DNA of 64,000 nt from Methylotenera sp. (GTDB lineage: Bacteria; Pseudomonadota; Gammaproteobacteria; Burkholderiales; Methylophilaceae), in NCBI GenBank assembly GCA_009693255.1, contig SHXQ01000001.1, positions 62,001 through 126,000 of the forward strand, written 5' to 3'. Positions 28,313 to 36,908 of the stretch are shown one piece after another. The notes under the pieces are model-generated. The model worked only from the letters and a program-made list of their open reading frames with translations. It was not told the DNA's origin and ran no database searches. Both the position numbers and the translations under genes were made by a program. Numbering within the stretch: the stretch's first letter is position 1; every line of letters begins with the position of its first letter.

Positions 28313-29191
28313 ATGTTTAGGCCACGTATAGCTATGCAAAATTTCCTCACTGCTGCTGACCATAACCGCGATGTAAGCGGCATGCAATATATCTACCCTG
28401 TCGTTTCTCGACGTGCCGGTGGTGTTTCCATCGGTATTAATCTCAATATCAATAATGCTTGTAATTGGCGCTGTGTGTATTGCCAAGTGCCCAATCTGAC
28501 ACGCGGCACACCGCCGCCTATTGCGCTTGAGGTATTAGCGCGTGAATTAAGATCCTTTTTAAGTGATGCCCTGCATGGCGATTTTATGCAGCGTTATGTC
28601 GCTGAAGGTAATCAGCAACTCAAAGACATTGCCTTCTCTGGTAATGGTGAACCCACCTGTGCTAAAGAGTTTCCTGAGGTGCTGCGCTTGGTTGGAAAAG
28701 TGTTGCGTGAATTTAACTTGATCGGTGAGAATCAGCCTAAGCCCATTAAAGTGCGTTTGATTACTAATGGTAGCCAGATGGATAAGCCGGCAATATTAAA
28801 CAGTATGCGCCATCTGGCGCAATGTAATGGTGAGGTATGGTTTAAGCTAGATGCGGGGACTCAAGCCGGTATAGCCCGTATTAATGATGTGTATCTAAAG
28901 CCACAAAGCCATCTACAGCGCCTGCAACACTGTGCTGAACTATGCCCCACTTTCATTCAAACCTGCATGTTTGCCATGGATGGTGTGCCGCCAGCAGAGG
29001 CGGATATTGCTGCTTATTTAGCGCTCATTAGTCAGGTTAAATCTGTAGTGCAAGGGGTGCATTTATACGGCTTGGCGCGACCATCTTACCAGCTCGAAGC
29101 GCCAAGATTAAGCCGTTTGTCGGCAGAGTGGCTTGAAGTAGTGGCCGAGCGTATGCGCCAACTAGGCTTTACTGTGCACGTTAGCGATTGA
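28313..29191 (+). CDS. Radical SAM protein, TYW1/COG0731-like
   Basis: This is a 292-residue radical SAM enzyme. The iron-sulfur motif is NNACNWRCVYCQVPN (Cx3-4Cx2C) at about residues 45-59. The SAM-binding GNGEP motif appears as FSGNGEPTCAKEFPEV, and LITNGS follows. The overall order resembles COG0731 proteins related to the wyosine enzyme TYW1, but bacteria do not make wyosine, so the substrate is unknown. An alternative start at 28334 (MQNFLTAADHNRD) is possible. It stands alone. Confidence 0.82.
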   Translation: MFRPRIAMQNFLTAADHNRDVSGMQYIYPVVSRRAGGVSIGINLNINNACNWRCVYCQVPNLTRGTPPPIALEVLARELRSFLSDALHGDFMQRYVAEGNQQLKDIAFSGNGEPTCAKEFPEVLRLVGKVLREFNLIGENQPKPIKVRLITNGSQMDKPAILNSMRHLAQCNGEVWFKLDAGTQAGIARINDVYLKPQSHLQRLQHCAELCPTFIQTCMFAMDGVPPAEADIAAYLALISQVKSVVQGVHLYGLARPSYQLEAPRLSRLSAEWLEVVAERMRQLGFTVHVSD

Positions 29192-29348
29192 TTTGTTGAC
29201 TAGGGGTGTCAGCTAGAAAAGCAGCAATAGCACGCTTAAATGAGCCAATGCAGTTACCAATTCTGAATAGTTGTATAGTGTAAATAATTTTGTTGCATTT
29301 TCAATCTGCCACATTAAGTCAGTTAATAATCTAGTAAAATTAAACGCT

Positions 29349-30827
29349 ATGAAAGTATTTAATGTGTTTTTCGCGATTGGTTTGGCTTGGCTACTGCTTG
29401 CGACGAGCTCTTGTCGCCGAGATGGCGTTAGTGCTCAGCTTAGTCGTGAAATTGTATTTGCAATCGGCCAAGCGCCGCTTAATTTAGACCCGCGTTATGC
29501 CACTGATGCAGCTTCGGAGCGCGTCAATCGATTGATCTATCAAAGCTTGGTCGATTTTGATTCGCAATCAAAGCCAACACCCAGTTTGGCCGGTTGGCGG
29601 GCAATTAGCCCCACAGCATTTCGTTTTACCCTCAATAAAAACCGCGCACCATTTCACTACCCAACAAAGCTTAGACAAGCCCCACTGACGGCTAATGATG
29701 TAAAAGCCACCTATGATTCTATTGCCTTATTACAGGACTCGCCGCATGCCGCAGAGTTCGACAATGTTAAAAATATCATAGTAACGGATGACAGTACCGT
29801 AGTGTTTCAGTTAAAACAGCCGGATAGTCATTTCCCCGCTAAATTAATTATCGGAATTTTGCCGGCAGAACTTATTGCCTTGCATCATGATTTTTCGCAT
29901 GCCCCAGTCGGTAGCGGCCCGTTAAAGTTACTCTCTTGGCGCAATCAATTAAGTTTGCAGCGCGTTAGTGATGGTCAAACCATTAGCTTATTAGAGGTAA
30001 AAGATCCTACCGTGCGCGTGCTAAAACTGCTGCATGGTGAGGTGGATTTATTGCAAGCTGAATTGCCGCCTGAGTTGGTGAAATACCTGCAAACTAAACC
30101 TGAAGTGACGGTTAAAACCAATCGTGGGGCTAATTTTTCTTATCTTGGCTTGAATATGCAAGATCCTACCCTAAAAAATCTCAAGGTGCGTCAAGCAATT
30201 GCGTATGCTATCGACCGTGATGCCATTATTCAAAAAGTGATGGTGTTCAATACGCGTGCTGCCAGCGCAATATTGCCACCAGAGCATTATACCAATCAGC
30301 ATAGCTTACCCATTTATGCATATCAACCAGCGCTAGCTAAGCAATTGTTGTTGGAGGCGGGGATTAAGCTACCGCTCAAGCTGGTCTACAAAACCTCTAC
30401 CGATGCCCAACGCGTGCGCTTTGCCACTATTATGCAAGCGCAAATGCAAGCTGCGGGCATACAGCTTGAAATCCGCAGCCTAGATTGGGGTACATTTTTT
30501 GCCGACGTTAAACAGGGCAATTTTCAACTATATGGCCTGACTTGGGTGGGCATTAAAACGCCGGAGATTTATGGTAAGGCGCTTGGTTCGCAAAGCGTCC
30601 CGCCACATGGGTTTAATCGCGGTAGATACGCGGATGCCCAATTGGATCAGCTGCTAGCAGAAGAGGATTGGCCCTCCGCAACCGCACATATTCACCAGCA
30701 ACTGCCTTATATTCCTTTATGGTATGAAGGGCAGTTTGCTGCAATGCGGCAAGAAATCAATAATTATTCGCCTAAAGCTGATGGTAATTGGGATGATTTA
30801 GCTACAATAAGCAGATATGCACATTGA
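29349..30827 (+). CDS. Peptide ABC transporter substrate-binding protein (SBP_bac_5)
   Basis: This is a periplasmic binding protein of the oligopeptide/dipeptide family, 492 residues. Family features include LDPRYATDAASERVNRLIYQ near the N terminus and VRQAIAYAIDRDAIIQKV in the middle. The N terminus is hydrophobic and ends LLLATSSCRR; Cys18 could be lipidated, though the lipobox (TSSC) is poor. ATG 29349 is preferred over 29271, which would add 26 unrelated residues. It overlaps the next gene by 11 bp and heads a five-gene interlocked operon that points to murein peptides as substrate. Confidence 0.87.
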   Translation: MKVFNVFFAIGLAWLLLATSSCRRDGVSAQLSREIVFAIGQAPLNLDPRYATDAASERVNRLIYQSLVDFDSQSKPTPSLAGWRAISPTAFRFTLNKNRAPFHYPTKLRQAPLTANDVKATYDSIALLQDSPHAAEFDNVKNIIVTDDSTVVFQLKQPDSHFPAKLIIGILPAELIALHHDFSHAPVGSGPLKLLSWRNQLSLQRVSDGQTISLLEVKDPTVRVLKLLHGEVDLLQAELPPELVKYLQTKPEVTVKTNRGANFSYLGLNMQDPTLKNLKVRQAIAYAIDRDAIIQKVMVFNTRAASAILPPEHYTNQHSLPIYAYQPALAKQLLLEAGIKLPLKLVYKTSTDAQRVRFATIMQAQMQAAGIQLEIRSLDWGTFFADVKQGNFQLYGLTWVGIKTPEIYGKALGSQSVPPHGFNRGRYADAQLDQLLAEEDWPSATAHIHQQLPYIPLWYEGQFAAMRQEINNYSPKADGNWDDLATISRYAH

Positions 30828-31299
30828 AATTTCACTTCAGCAGCAAACCTTAAGCTTGTTCGACGATTTTGGCGAGCTTAAAGCTAAATACAGCATTTCT
30901 AGCGCAACTAATGGCGTTGGTTGCGAAAAAAATAGTGGCTGTACGCCAGTGGGTAGGCATATTGTGCGCGCTAAAATTGGTGCGTTAGCAGCGATAAACA
31001 CTGTGTTTGTCGCACGCAGAGCAACGGGTGAGATTTGTACCACTGCATTAACGGCAGAATTTCCAAGCCGAGATTGGATATTAACGCGAATTTTATGGCT
31101 CAGCGGCACGGAGCTTGGTGTAAACCGCTTGGCTAATGTCGATACCATGCAGCGCTACATCTATATACACGGCTCGCCAGACAGTAGCAAAATGGGAGAA
31201 ATTGGCTCACATGGCTGCATCCGCATGCGTAACGCTGATGTGGTTGCACTATTTGATTTGGTCGAGGTTGGAACGGCGGTTTTGATTCATAATGATTAA
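30817..31299 (+). CDS. YkuD-family protein without signal peptide, probable cytosolic L,D-carboxypeptidase
   Basis: This is a 160-residue YkuD (L,D-transpeptidase) domain protein. The catalytic signature is present: YIHGSPDSSKMG, then GSHGCIRM with the nucleophile Cys. It has no signal peptide or membrane segment, unlike periplasmic transpeptidases. Acinetobacter ElsL is a known YkuD protein of this cytosolic kind that trims murein tetrapeptide to tripeptide. The gene overlaps the substrate-binding protein (11 bp) and the permease (8 bp), so it is translationally coupled to an importer. Function is inferred. Confidence 0.85.
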   Translation: MHIEISLQQQTLSLFDDFGELKAKYSISSATNGVGCEKNSGCTPVGRHIVRAKIGALAAINTVFVARRATGEICTTALTAEFPSRDWILTRILWLSGTELGVNRLANVDTMQRYIYIHGSPDSSKMGEIGSHGCIRMRNADVVALFDLVEVGTAVLIHND

Positions 31300-32203
31300 G
31301 CGCTTAATAGGCTTCTGCTTGGTTATTTTTGGCGTATTACTGCTGACTTTTCTGTTGATACATTTGGTGCCAGGTGACCCAGTAGAGGTCATGCTAGGGG
31401 AATCTGCCAGCATGGCAGACCGTGAAGTATTGCGAGCCGACTTAGGGCTAAATCAATCGATAGTATTTCAGTTTGGCAACTATTTAACTAAGCTTGCCCA
31501 TGCTGATTTTGGGCAATCCATACACACTAAAACACCGATTATTGAACTACTTAAAACACGCTACCCCGCAACCTTAAAACTTGCCTTAGTGGCATTATTT
31601 ATTGGGCTGAGTATTGGCCTGCCGCTCGGCATTTATGCTGCGCTAAAAGCGGGTCAGTGGCAAGATTTAGTCGTGACGTTAGTTTCGGTAAGACTGTCAG
31701 CCATGCCGGCTTTTTGGCTAGGCCCGATGCTCATGCTGATATTTGCCGTGTGGTTAGGCTGGTTACCGGTCAGTGGCATGGAATCAAATACTTCCATTGT
31801 GTTGCCAGCCTTAACGCTAGGCTTAGGCTTGAGCGCCATACTCACCCGCATGACCCGCACCAGTTTATTGGAGGTGTTGAACGATGACTATATACGCACG
31901 GCGCGCGCCAAGGGCATAACCGAGTCAAATGTTATTATTCGGCATGCGCTACGCGCAGCACTTTTACCTATCATTACTATTGTCGGCTTACAAATGGGCA
32001 GTTTATTGGCCGGCACGGTAATTACAGAAACAATTTTCAGCTGGGATGGTATTGGCCGCTTATTGGTTGAAAGTATTGAAAAACGCGATTACCCAGTGAC
32101 GCAAGCTTGCGTTTTGCTGGTGGCATTGAGCTATGTGTTGGTTAATTTATTGACCGACATACTCTATCGATTAGCTGACCCGCGCGTCAAGTTTGCCCAT
32201 TAA
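31292..32203 (+). CDS. Peptide ABC transporter permease, DppB/OppB-like
   Basis: This is a 303-residue inner-membrane permease with about six helices and the N-terminal family segment HLVPGDPVEVMLGE. The ATPase-contacting EAA loop reads DDYIRTARAKGITESNVIIR at about 198-217. It overlaps the YkuD gene by 8 bp and is followed 2 bp later by its DppC-like partner. No ATPase gene lies in the window. Confidence 0.92.
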   Translation: MIKRLIGFCLVIFGVLLLTFLLIHLVPGDPVEVMLGESASMADREVLRADLGLNQSIVFQFGNYLTKLAHADFGQSIHTKTPIIELLKTRYPATLKLALVALFIGLSIGLPLGIYAALKAGQWQDLVVTLVSVRLSAMPAFWLGPMLMLIFAVWLGWLPVSGMESNTSIVLPALTLGLGLSAILTRMTRTSLLEVLNDDYIRTARAKGITESNVIIRHALRAALLPIITIVGLQMGSLLAGTVITETIFSWDGIGRLLVESIEKRDYPVTQACVLLVALSYVLVNLLTDILYRLADPRVKFAH

Positions 32204-32205
32204 CT

Positions 32206-33066
32206 ATGATAAAAAAACTAGCATTTACCATTTTAGGATTTTGGCTGATTGCGGTGTTGGCAGGGCGATTGTTTCAGCTTAACCCCAACCAGATTGATTT
32301 GAACGCAATTTTAAGTTTGCCAGATAACGCTTATTTACTTGGGGCGGATGATCTAGGCCGCAGTATTTTAGCGAGGTTGTTACGTGGTGTGGAAGTCTCA
32401 TTTTTAGTGGCCATCGTCGTGACGATAGTGACTATGCTGCTCGGTGTTGTTATCGGCCTGATCGCAGGGTTTTATGGTGGAAAAGTTGATCAAGCATTAA
32501 TGCAAGTGACGGACATATTTTTGGCGTTCCCGGGTATTTTGCTCGCCATTGCCTTTGCCGCAGTGTTAGGCCCAGGGTTGGCCAATTTGATGATTGCCCT
32601 GTGTATTACTGGTTGGGTGAGCTATGCACGCTTAACCCGCGGGCAAACTTTGAGTTTACGTAATCGCCAACACGTGCAAGCAGCAGAGTCCCTAGGAGCA
32701 AGCGTACCACGCTTGATTATTAAGCATATTTTACCCTTATTAGCTTCCATTTTAGTGGTAGAAGCCACCTACAGCTTAGCTAGCGTGATGATTGCTGAGG
32801 CGAGTTTGTCATTTTTAGGTTTGGGCATTCAGGCGCCAAGTGCCTCATGGGGTGCGATGCTGCGTGATGGTGTAAGATATATGTTGGTTGCGCCACATTA
32901 TGTGTTGGTCGTTGGCTTAAGTTTGATGAGTTTGATTTTAGCCATTACCCTCGGTGGTGATTACCTGCGTGATAAGTTGGACGTGAGAACGGAAAAAAAT
33001 GACGGTCAAAAGCATTCTAAATATTCAGTAATTAAACAAAAGGTTAAAGGTAAAGCATGTCATTAG
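32206..33066 (+). CDS. Peptide ABC transporter permease, DppC/OppC-like
   Basis: This is a 286-residue permease with about six helices. The ATPase-contacting EAA motif is visible as QHVQAAESLGASVPRLIIKH, and ASLSFLGLGIQAPSASWG follows. The family normally ends soon after GDYLRDKLD; here there is an extra lysine-rich tail of about 26 residues that overlaps the nagZ start by 10 bp, which suggests the stop was shifted by a late mutation or that the tail arose with the coupling. Confidence 0.92.
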   Translation: MIKKLAFTILGFWLIAVLAGRLFQLNPNQIDLNAILSLPDNAYLLGADDLGRSILARLLRGVEVSFLVAIVVTIVTMLLGVVIGLIAGFYGGKVDQALMQVTDIFLAFPGILLAIAFAAVLGPGLANLMIALCITGWVSYARLTRGQTLSLRNRQHVQAAESLGASVPRLIIKHILPLLASILVVEATYSLASVMIAEASLSFLGLGIQAPSASWGAMLRDGVRYMLVAPHYVLVVGLSLMSLILAITLGGDYLRDKLDVRTEKNDGQKHSKYSVIKQKVKGKACH

Positions 33067-34103
33067 GTCCGATTATGTTGGATGTTGTTGGCACAGAACT
33101 CTGTGCTGAGGATATCCGCCGTTTACAGCACCCTTTAGTGGGCGGGGTAATTTTATTTAAGCGTAATTTCATTAATAATGCCCAGCTCAATGCGCTTACT
33201 GCTAGTATTCATGAGGTGCGCTACCCGCCTTTATTGATTGCGGTGGACCATGAAGGTGGCCGTGTACAGCGCTTTAGAGACGGCTTTACTAAAATCCCGC
33301 CCATGCGTGAATTTGGTAAAATTTGGGATAAAAATCCTAAAAAAGCCAAAGAATTAGCCGCCGAAGCCGGCTGGATTTTAGCAGCTGAATTGCGCGCGCA
33401 TGGCGTAGATTTTAGTTTTACACCAGTGCTAGATATGGATTACGGTGATAGCTTGGTCATTGGTGACCGCGCGTTTCATTTAGAGGCTAAAGCCATTAAT
33501 GATTTAGCTTTTGCTTTGATGCAAGGTCTTAAAAAAGGCGGCATGTCGGCGGTAGGTAAGCATTTTCCTGGTCATGGCTTTGTGGTGGCAGATTCGCACG
33601 TTAGCATGCCGGTAGATGATAGGGAATTTGACCAAATTGCCCAGCATGACATGCAACCCTTTAGAATGTTGATTGATGACGGCATACCAGCGATTATGCC
33701 TGCCCATGTGGTTTATCCTAAGGTGGATGATAAGCCGGCAGGCTTTTCAGCGCGTTGGCTACAAAAAATATTGCGTGAGCGCTTGGGCTTTAATGGCGTG
33801 ATTTTTAGTGATGATTTAAGTATGGAAGCGGCAAGCGCCGGTGGCGATGTAACGACACGCGCCTTGGCCGCCTTACATGCAGGTTGTGATATGGTGTTGC
33901 TGTGCAACCAACCGGCGATGCAAGATGAACTGTTGGAAAATCTGCAGTGGAGCATCTCTGCACAAAGCATTGCACGACTGGCGCGTATGCATGGGCAAAA
34001 GCACCCGCCCAGCTTAGTTGCGCTACATGAAAGCGCCGAGTTTGTGCGCGCCGTACATCAAGTCACCCAAGTTGGTTTAATCGAAGGCGAGTTGTTTTCT
34101 TGA
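33057..34103 (+). CDS. nagZ: Beta-N-acetylhexosaminidase NagZ
   Basis: NagZ is the cytosolic glycosidase that removes GlcNAc from anhydro-muropeptides during peptidoglycan recycling. The 348-residue GH3 protein has PLLIAVDHEGGRVQRF, the catalytic loop GKHFPGHGFVVADSH (His/Asp pair) and the nucleophile segment VIFSDDLSMEAAS. It overlaps the preceding permease gene, which places it in the same transcription unit as the peptide importer and the YkuD protein. Confidence 0.96.
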   Translation: MSLGPIMLDVVGTELCAEDIRRLQHPLVGGVILFKRNFINNAQLNALTASIHEVRYPPLLIAVDHEGGRVQRFRDGFTKIPPMREFGKIWDKNPKKAKELAAEAGWILAAELRAHGVDFSFTPVLDMDYGDSLVIGDRAFHLEAKAINDLAFALMQGLKKGGMSAVGKHFPGHGFVVADSHVSMPVDDREFDQIAQHDMQPFRMLIDDGIPAIMPAHVVYPKVDDKPAGFSARWLQKILRERLGFNGVIFSDDLSMEAASAGGDVTTRALAALHAGCDMVLLCNQPAMQDELLENLQWSISAQSIARLARMHGQKHPPSLVALHESAEFVRAVHQVTQVGLIEGELFS

Positions 34104-34143
34104 ATTCACTTAAAATAATGTGCAATTTGTCACAATTTTTCAC

Positions 34144-34172
34144 TTGAAACTTATTCAGTTAGTCGCTATCTT
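34144..34172 (+). promoter_or_regulatory. Predicted sigma-70 promoter of the BAX-inhibitor-like gene
   Basis: TTGAAA (34144-34149) and TATCTT (34167-34172) are separated by 17 bp. The expected start lies about 30 bp before the ATG at 34210, with an AAAGGAA ribosome binding site between. Confidence 0.5.
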
Positions 34173-34209
34173 ATGCTATGTCGTTTTTATTATTTAAAGG
34201 AATCAAATC

Positions 34210-34899
34210 ATGTTTGACAACACCCCAGTATTAGGTCGCTCAGAATCAGCTCAGCAAGTGACTAATAAAGTGCTACGCAATACCTACGCTTTGTTAGGGC
34301 TGACCCTTATTCCAACAGTCATTGGCGCGTTGATTGGTATGAGTATGAACTTTGCTTTTGCCGCACAACATCCATTTATTTTTACTATCGGTGCCATGGC
34401 TGTTTTGTATGGTATGTTCGCGGCTATTGCGGCTAACCGTAATAGCAGTATCGGTGTGGTGTTATTGTTAGGCCTAACCTTTATATTGGGCTTAATGTTA
34501 GGCCCAATTTTGCAACATGCCTTGCATTTGCGTAATGGTACACAAATTGTCGGCTTAGCTGCTGGTGGTACTGGCATCATCTTTTTAACTTTAGCCGGCA
34601 TTGCAACAACCACTAAAAAAGATTTTAGCTTCATGGGTAAATTCTTATTGGTCGGTATTATTCTGCTGATCGTGGCGTCTTTAGCTAATATTTTCTTGCA
34701 AATTCCAGCCATGACCTTAGCCTTGTCAGCAATAGGCGTAATTCTGTTTTCAGGCTTTATTTTGTATGATGTTAGCCGCATTGTGAACGGTGGTGAAACT
34801 AACTATGTGATGGCAACATTAGGTCTTTACATGAGTATCTATAACTTGTTTACCAGCTTATTGCAGTTATTGACGGGCTTGATGGGTGGTAATGACTAG
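34210..34899 (+). CDS. Bax inhibitor-1/YccA family membrane protein
   Basis: This is a 229-residue inner-membrane protein with seven hydrophobic segments, belonging to the BI-1/YccA family. YccA of E. coli interacts with the FtsH protease. Recognisable parts are KVLRNTYALLGLTLIPT near the N terminus and LSAIGVILFSGFILYDVSRI with the conserved Asp-Val-Ser near residue 187. It has its own promoter and terminator, so it is monocistronic. Confidence 0.92.
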   Translation: MFDNTPVLGRSESAQQVTNKVLRNTYALLGLTLIPTVIGALIGMSMNFAFAAQHPFIFTIGAMAVLYGMFAAIAANRNSSIGVVLLLGLTFILGLMLGPILQHALHLRNGTQIVGLAAGGTGIIFLTLAGIATTTKKDFSFMGKFLLVGIILLIVASLANIFLQIPAMTLALSAIGVILFSGFILYDVSRIVNGGETNYVMATLGLYMSIYNLFTSLLQLLTGLMGGND

Positions 34900-34931
34900 G
34901 TTGAATTAATTATTAAAATAATGAAATGACG

Positions 34932-34962
34932 AAGGGCTGAAATAAATTCCAGCCCTTTTTCT
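34932..34962 (+). terminator. Rho-independent terminator after the BAX-inhibitor-like gene
   Basis: The arms AAGGGCTG (34932-34939) and CAGCCCTT (34950-34957) enclose a 10-base AT-rich loop and are followed by a T-run. It lies 33 bp after the stop codon. Confidence 0.85.
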
Positions 34963-35315
34963 TTGTGAATGACTGCTTGCAAGTAGCGCGATTAATATAC
35001 CGTTAGACTGTTATGGACCAAGACTGCCATAGCGCTAATAAAGAACTTCATTTATTAGATACTAAATGAAAGAAACATTTAAATAGGTTCCAAGCAACAA
35101 TGCAGTTAAACAAAAGCATTCAATCAATATTTTAGCTATTTTAATCATGCTGCTCACCTAAGAAAATGATTAAACATGGTATTGATGTCTTTTATGACAT
35201 GATTAAGATGCTTATATGACGACTTATGCTCGAAGGGTTTAACTAAGTGTAACCTTCCCAGAAAGGCGCCACATTTATGCGCCAGCCAATAATTGAGCCT
35301 AAATAAAAATGAGGT
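34963..35315. other. Gene-poor interval between a terminator and xth
   Basis: About 350 bp, AT-rich, with no recognised gene, RNA or repeat. It contains one candidate small frame on the minus strand (35062-35148), a short hairpin ATGTC/GACAT near 35185-35200, and a GGCGC/GCGCC pair near 35264-35282. None of these is strong on its own. Confidence 0.4.
35062..35148 (-). CDS. Candidate 28-residue hydrophobic small protein
   Basis: A short frame beginning MIKIAKILIECFCLTALLLG ends eight residues later with TAG. It is almost entirely hydrophobic, like a single membrane helix. The Shine-Dalgarno-like AGGTGA lies 5 bp before the ATG, which is better than for many confirmed genes here. No family is recognised and no downstream terminator is clear; it could be chance in an AT-rich interval. 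Confidence 0.3.
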   Translation of the reverse strand: MIKIAKILIECFCLTALLLGTYLNVSFI

Positions 35316-36104
35316 CTAGACATCGTAGTTAATAATGAGCGGGGCGTGATCACTAAACCTTTCATCCTTATAGACGCTTGCAGCGTTAGCTTTAGCGGCA
35401 ATGAGTGGCGTGGCTATTTGATAGTCGATACGCCAACCTACGTTCTTGGCCCACGCCTGACCGCGATTACTCCACCAGGTGTAGCATGCATCAGTGGTGT
35501 CTGGATGTAATTTTCTATAGACATCGACCCAGCCTACTTGGTCAAATAGCACGGTTAACCAAGTGCGTTCTTCAGGTAAAAAGCCAGAGTTTTTCTTGTT
35601 GCCCTTATAGTTTTTCAGGTCAGCTTCTTTGTGCGCGATATTCCAGTCGCCACAAATGACCACTTCACGACCACTGGCAATCAGCGCTTGCAAATGCAGC
35701 ATAAAGCGCGTCATTACACTAAACTTGAACGCTTGCCGCTCTTCTCCGCTAGAGCCAGAAGGTAAGTACAGCGAAATGACGCTTAAATTATCAAATCGAC
35801 ATTCAATGTAGCGACCTTCGCTATCAATGTCGGCTACCCCATCATTGTTGCTTGCTAAGCCTTCAATAACCGCATCTGGCTTCTGCTTTGAATAAATACC
35901 TACGCCGCTGTAACCCTTTTTCTCGGCATAATGAAAATGGCCATAATAGCCCGCTGGGCTAAGCATTTCTGCGGTCATGTCGGCAGCCTGCGCCTTAATT
36001 TCTTGCATACAAACAATATCGGCATCTTGTTTATTTAGCCAGGCTTGCACACCTTTATTTGTAGCAGAGCGTATGCCGTTTAGGTTTAGCGATATAATCT
36101 TCAA
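35316..36104 (-). CDS. xth: Exodeoxyribonuclease III
   Basis: This AP endonuclease and 3'-exonuclease takes part in base excision repair. The protein (262 residues) starts KIISLNLNGIRSA, with IVCMQEIKA (metal-binding Glu), SLYLPSGS, VICGDWNIAH and the final SDHAPLIINY (catalytic Asp-His). TTG at 36104 is chosen because it gives the family N terminus and AAGGAA lies 7 bp upstream; an ATG at 36143 would add 13 foreign residues and overlap the pyrE start. Confidence 0.93.
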   Translation of the reverse strand: MKIISLNLNGIRSATNKGVQAWLNKQDADIVCMQEIKAQAADMTAEMLSPAGYYGHFHYAEKKGYSGVGIYSKQKPDAVIEGLASNNDGVADIDSEGRYIECRFDNLSVISLYLPSGSSGEERQAFKFSVMTRFMLHLQALIASGREVVICGDWNIAHKEADLKNYKGNKKNSGFLPEERTWLTVLFDQVGWVDVYRKLHPDTTDACYTWWSNRGQAWAKNVGWRIDYQIATPLIAAKANAASVYKDERFSDHAPLIINYDV

Positions 36105-36141
36105 AACTGATTCCTTAAATTTATACGATTTAATTGATACC

Positions 36142-36813
36142 ATGACACCAAAGAATACAAAAGCAGCGCATTCAGATCAGGTTAGCCTAGAGTTTATCGC
36201 ATTTGCGGTTCAAAAGGAGGTGTTACGTTTTGGCGAATTCCAAACCAAAGCGGGCCGTGTCAGCCCTTATTTCTTTAACGCCGGTTTATTTAATGACGGG
36301 GTGAGCTTGATGAAGCTTGGCGAATTCTATGCCGCCGCCATCACGAATTCAGGCATTGAGTTTGATATGCTATTTGGTCCGGCTTATAAAGGTATTACTT
36401 TGGCGGCCAGCATAGCAATTGCGTTTGCTAAAACAGGCCGCAATGTACCGTATGCCTATAACCGCAAAGAGGCGAAAGATCATGGTGAAAGGGGCTTGAT
36501 TGTCGGTAGCCCATTAACCGGCCGCGTACTTATTATTGATGATGTCATTTCTGCAGGCACGTCCGTTAGAGAGTCGGCGGCGCTTATTGCTGCTAATGGC
36601 GCCAGTGCTTGCGGTGTAGCGATTGCGATTGATAGGCAGGAGAAAGGCTTGGGTGAACTGTCGGCCGTACAAGAAGTTATCAAGAACAACCAATTGCCAG
36701 TTTGTGCGATTGCAACCCTAAGCGATTTAATGAATTATTTACACACTCAACAAGATATGGCGAAAAATTTGGTGGCTGTTAGCACATATCGCCAACGGTA
36801 CGGTGTCAATTAG
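36142..36813 (+). CDS. pyrE: Orotate phosphoribosyltransferase
   Basis: PyrE converts orotate and PRPP to OMP in pyrimidine synthesis. The protein (223 residues) has KAGRVSPYFFNAGLF, the GPAYKGITLA loop, YNRKEAKDHGE and the PRPP-binding VLIIDDVISAGTSVRE. ATG 36142 is used; the open frame runs upstream to 35977, but that portion overlaps xth and is not PyrE-like. Only 37 bp separate the divergent xth and pyrE starts. Confidence 0.95.
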   Translation: MTPKNTKAAHSDQVSLEFIAFAVQKEVLRFGEFQTKAGRVSPYFFNAGLFNDGVSLMKLGEFYAAAITNSGIEFDMLFGPAYKGITLAASIAIAFAKTGRNVPYAYNRKEAKDHGERGLIVGSPLTGRVLIIDDVISAGTSVRESAALIAANGASACGVAIAIDRQEKGLGELSAVQEVIKNNQLPVCAIATLSDLMNYLHTQQDMAKNLVAVSTYRQRYGVN

Positions 36814-36869
36814 CAGTTAAAAAGGTGGTGTTGGGACGATGGAGGTTTTGCAGTACATTAATAGCATCG

Positions 36870-36896
36870 GCGGTAACGCTCAGCATGCGTTACCGC
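36870..36896 (+). terminator. Hairpin downstream of pyrE
   Basis: A perfect 10-bp stem, GCGGTAACGC and GCGTTACCGC with a 7-base loop, lies 56 bp after the pyrE stop. The tail AGTCTTGTTTG is only partly T-rich, so termination is likely but not certain. Confidence 0.5.
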
Positions 36897-36908
36897 AGCT
36901 AGTCTTGT

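Noticed and set aside
34963..35315. A structured RNA gene in the empty interval
   Set aside because: Only short, weak hairpins (5-bp stems) were found and no recognised RNA family signature or promoter-terminator pair.
35977..36141. Upstream extension of pyrE
   Set aside because: The extension lies entirely inside and antisense to xth and its untranslated leader, and does not resemble PyrE.
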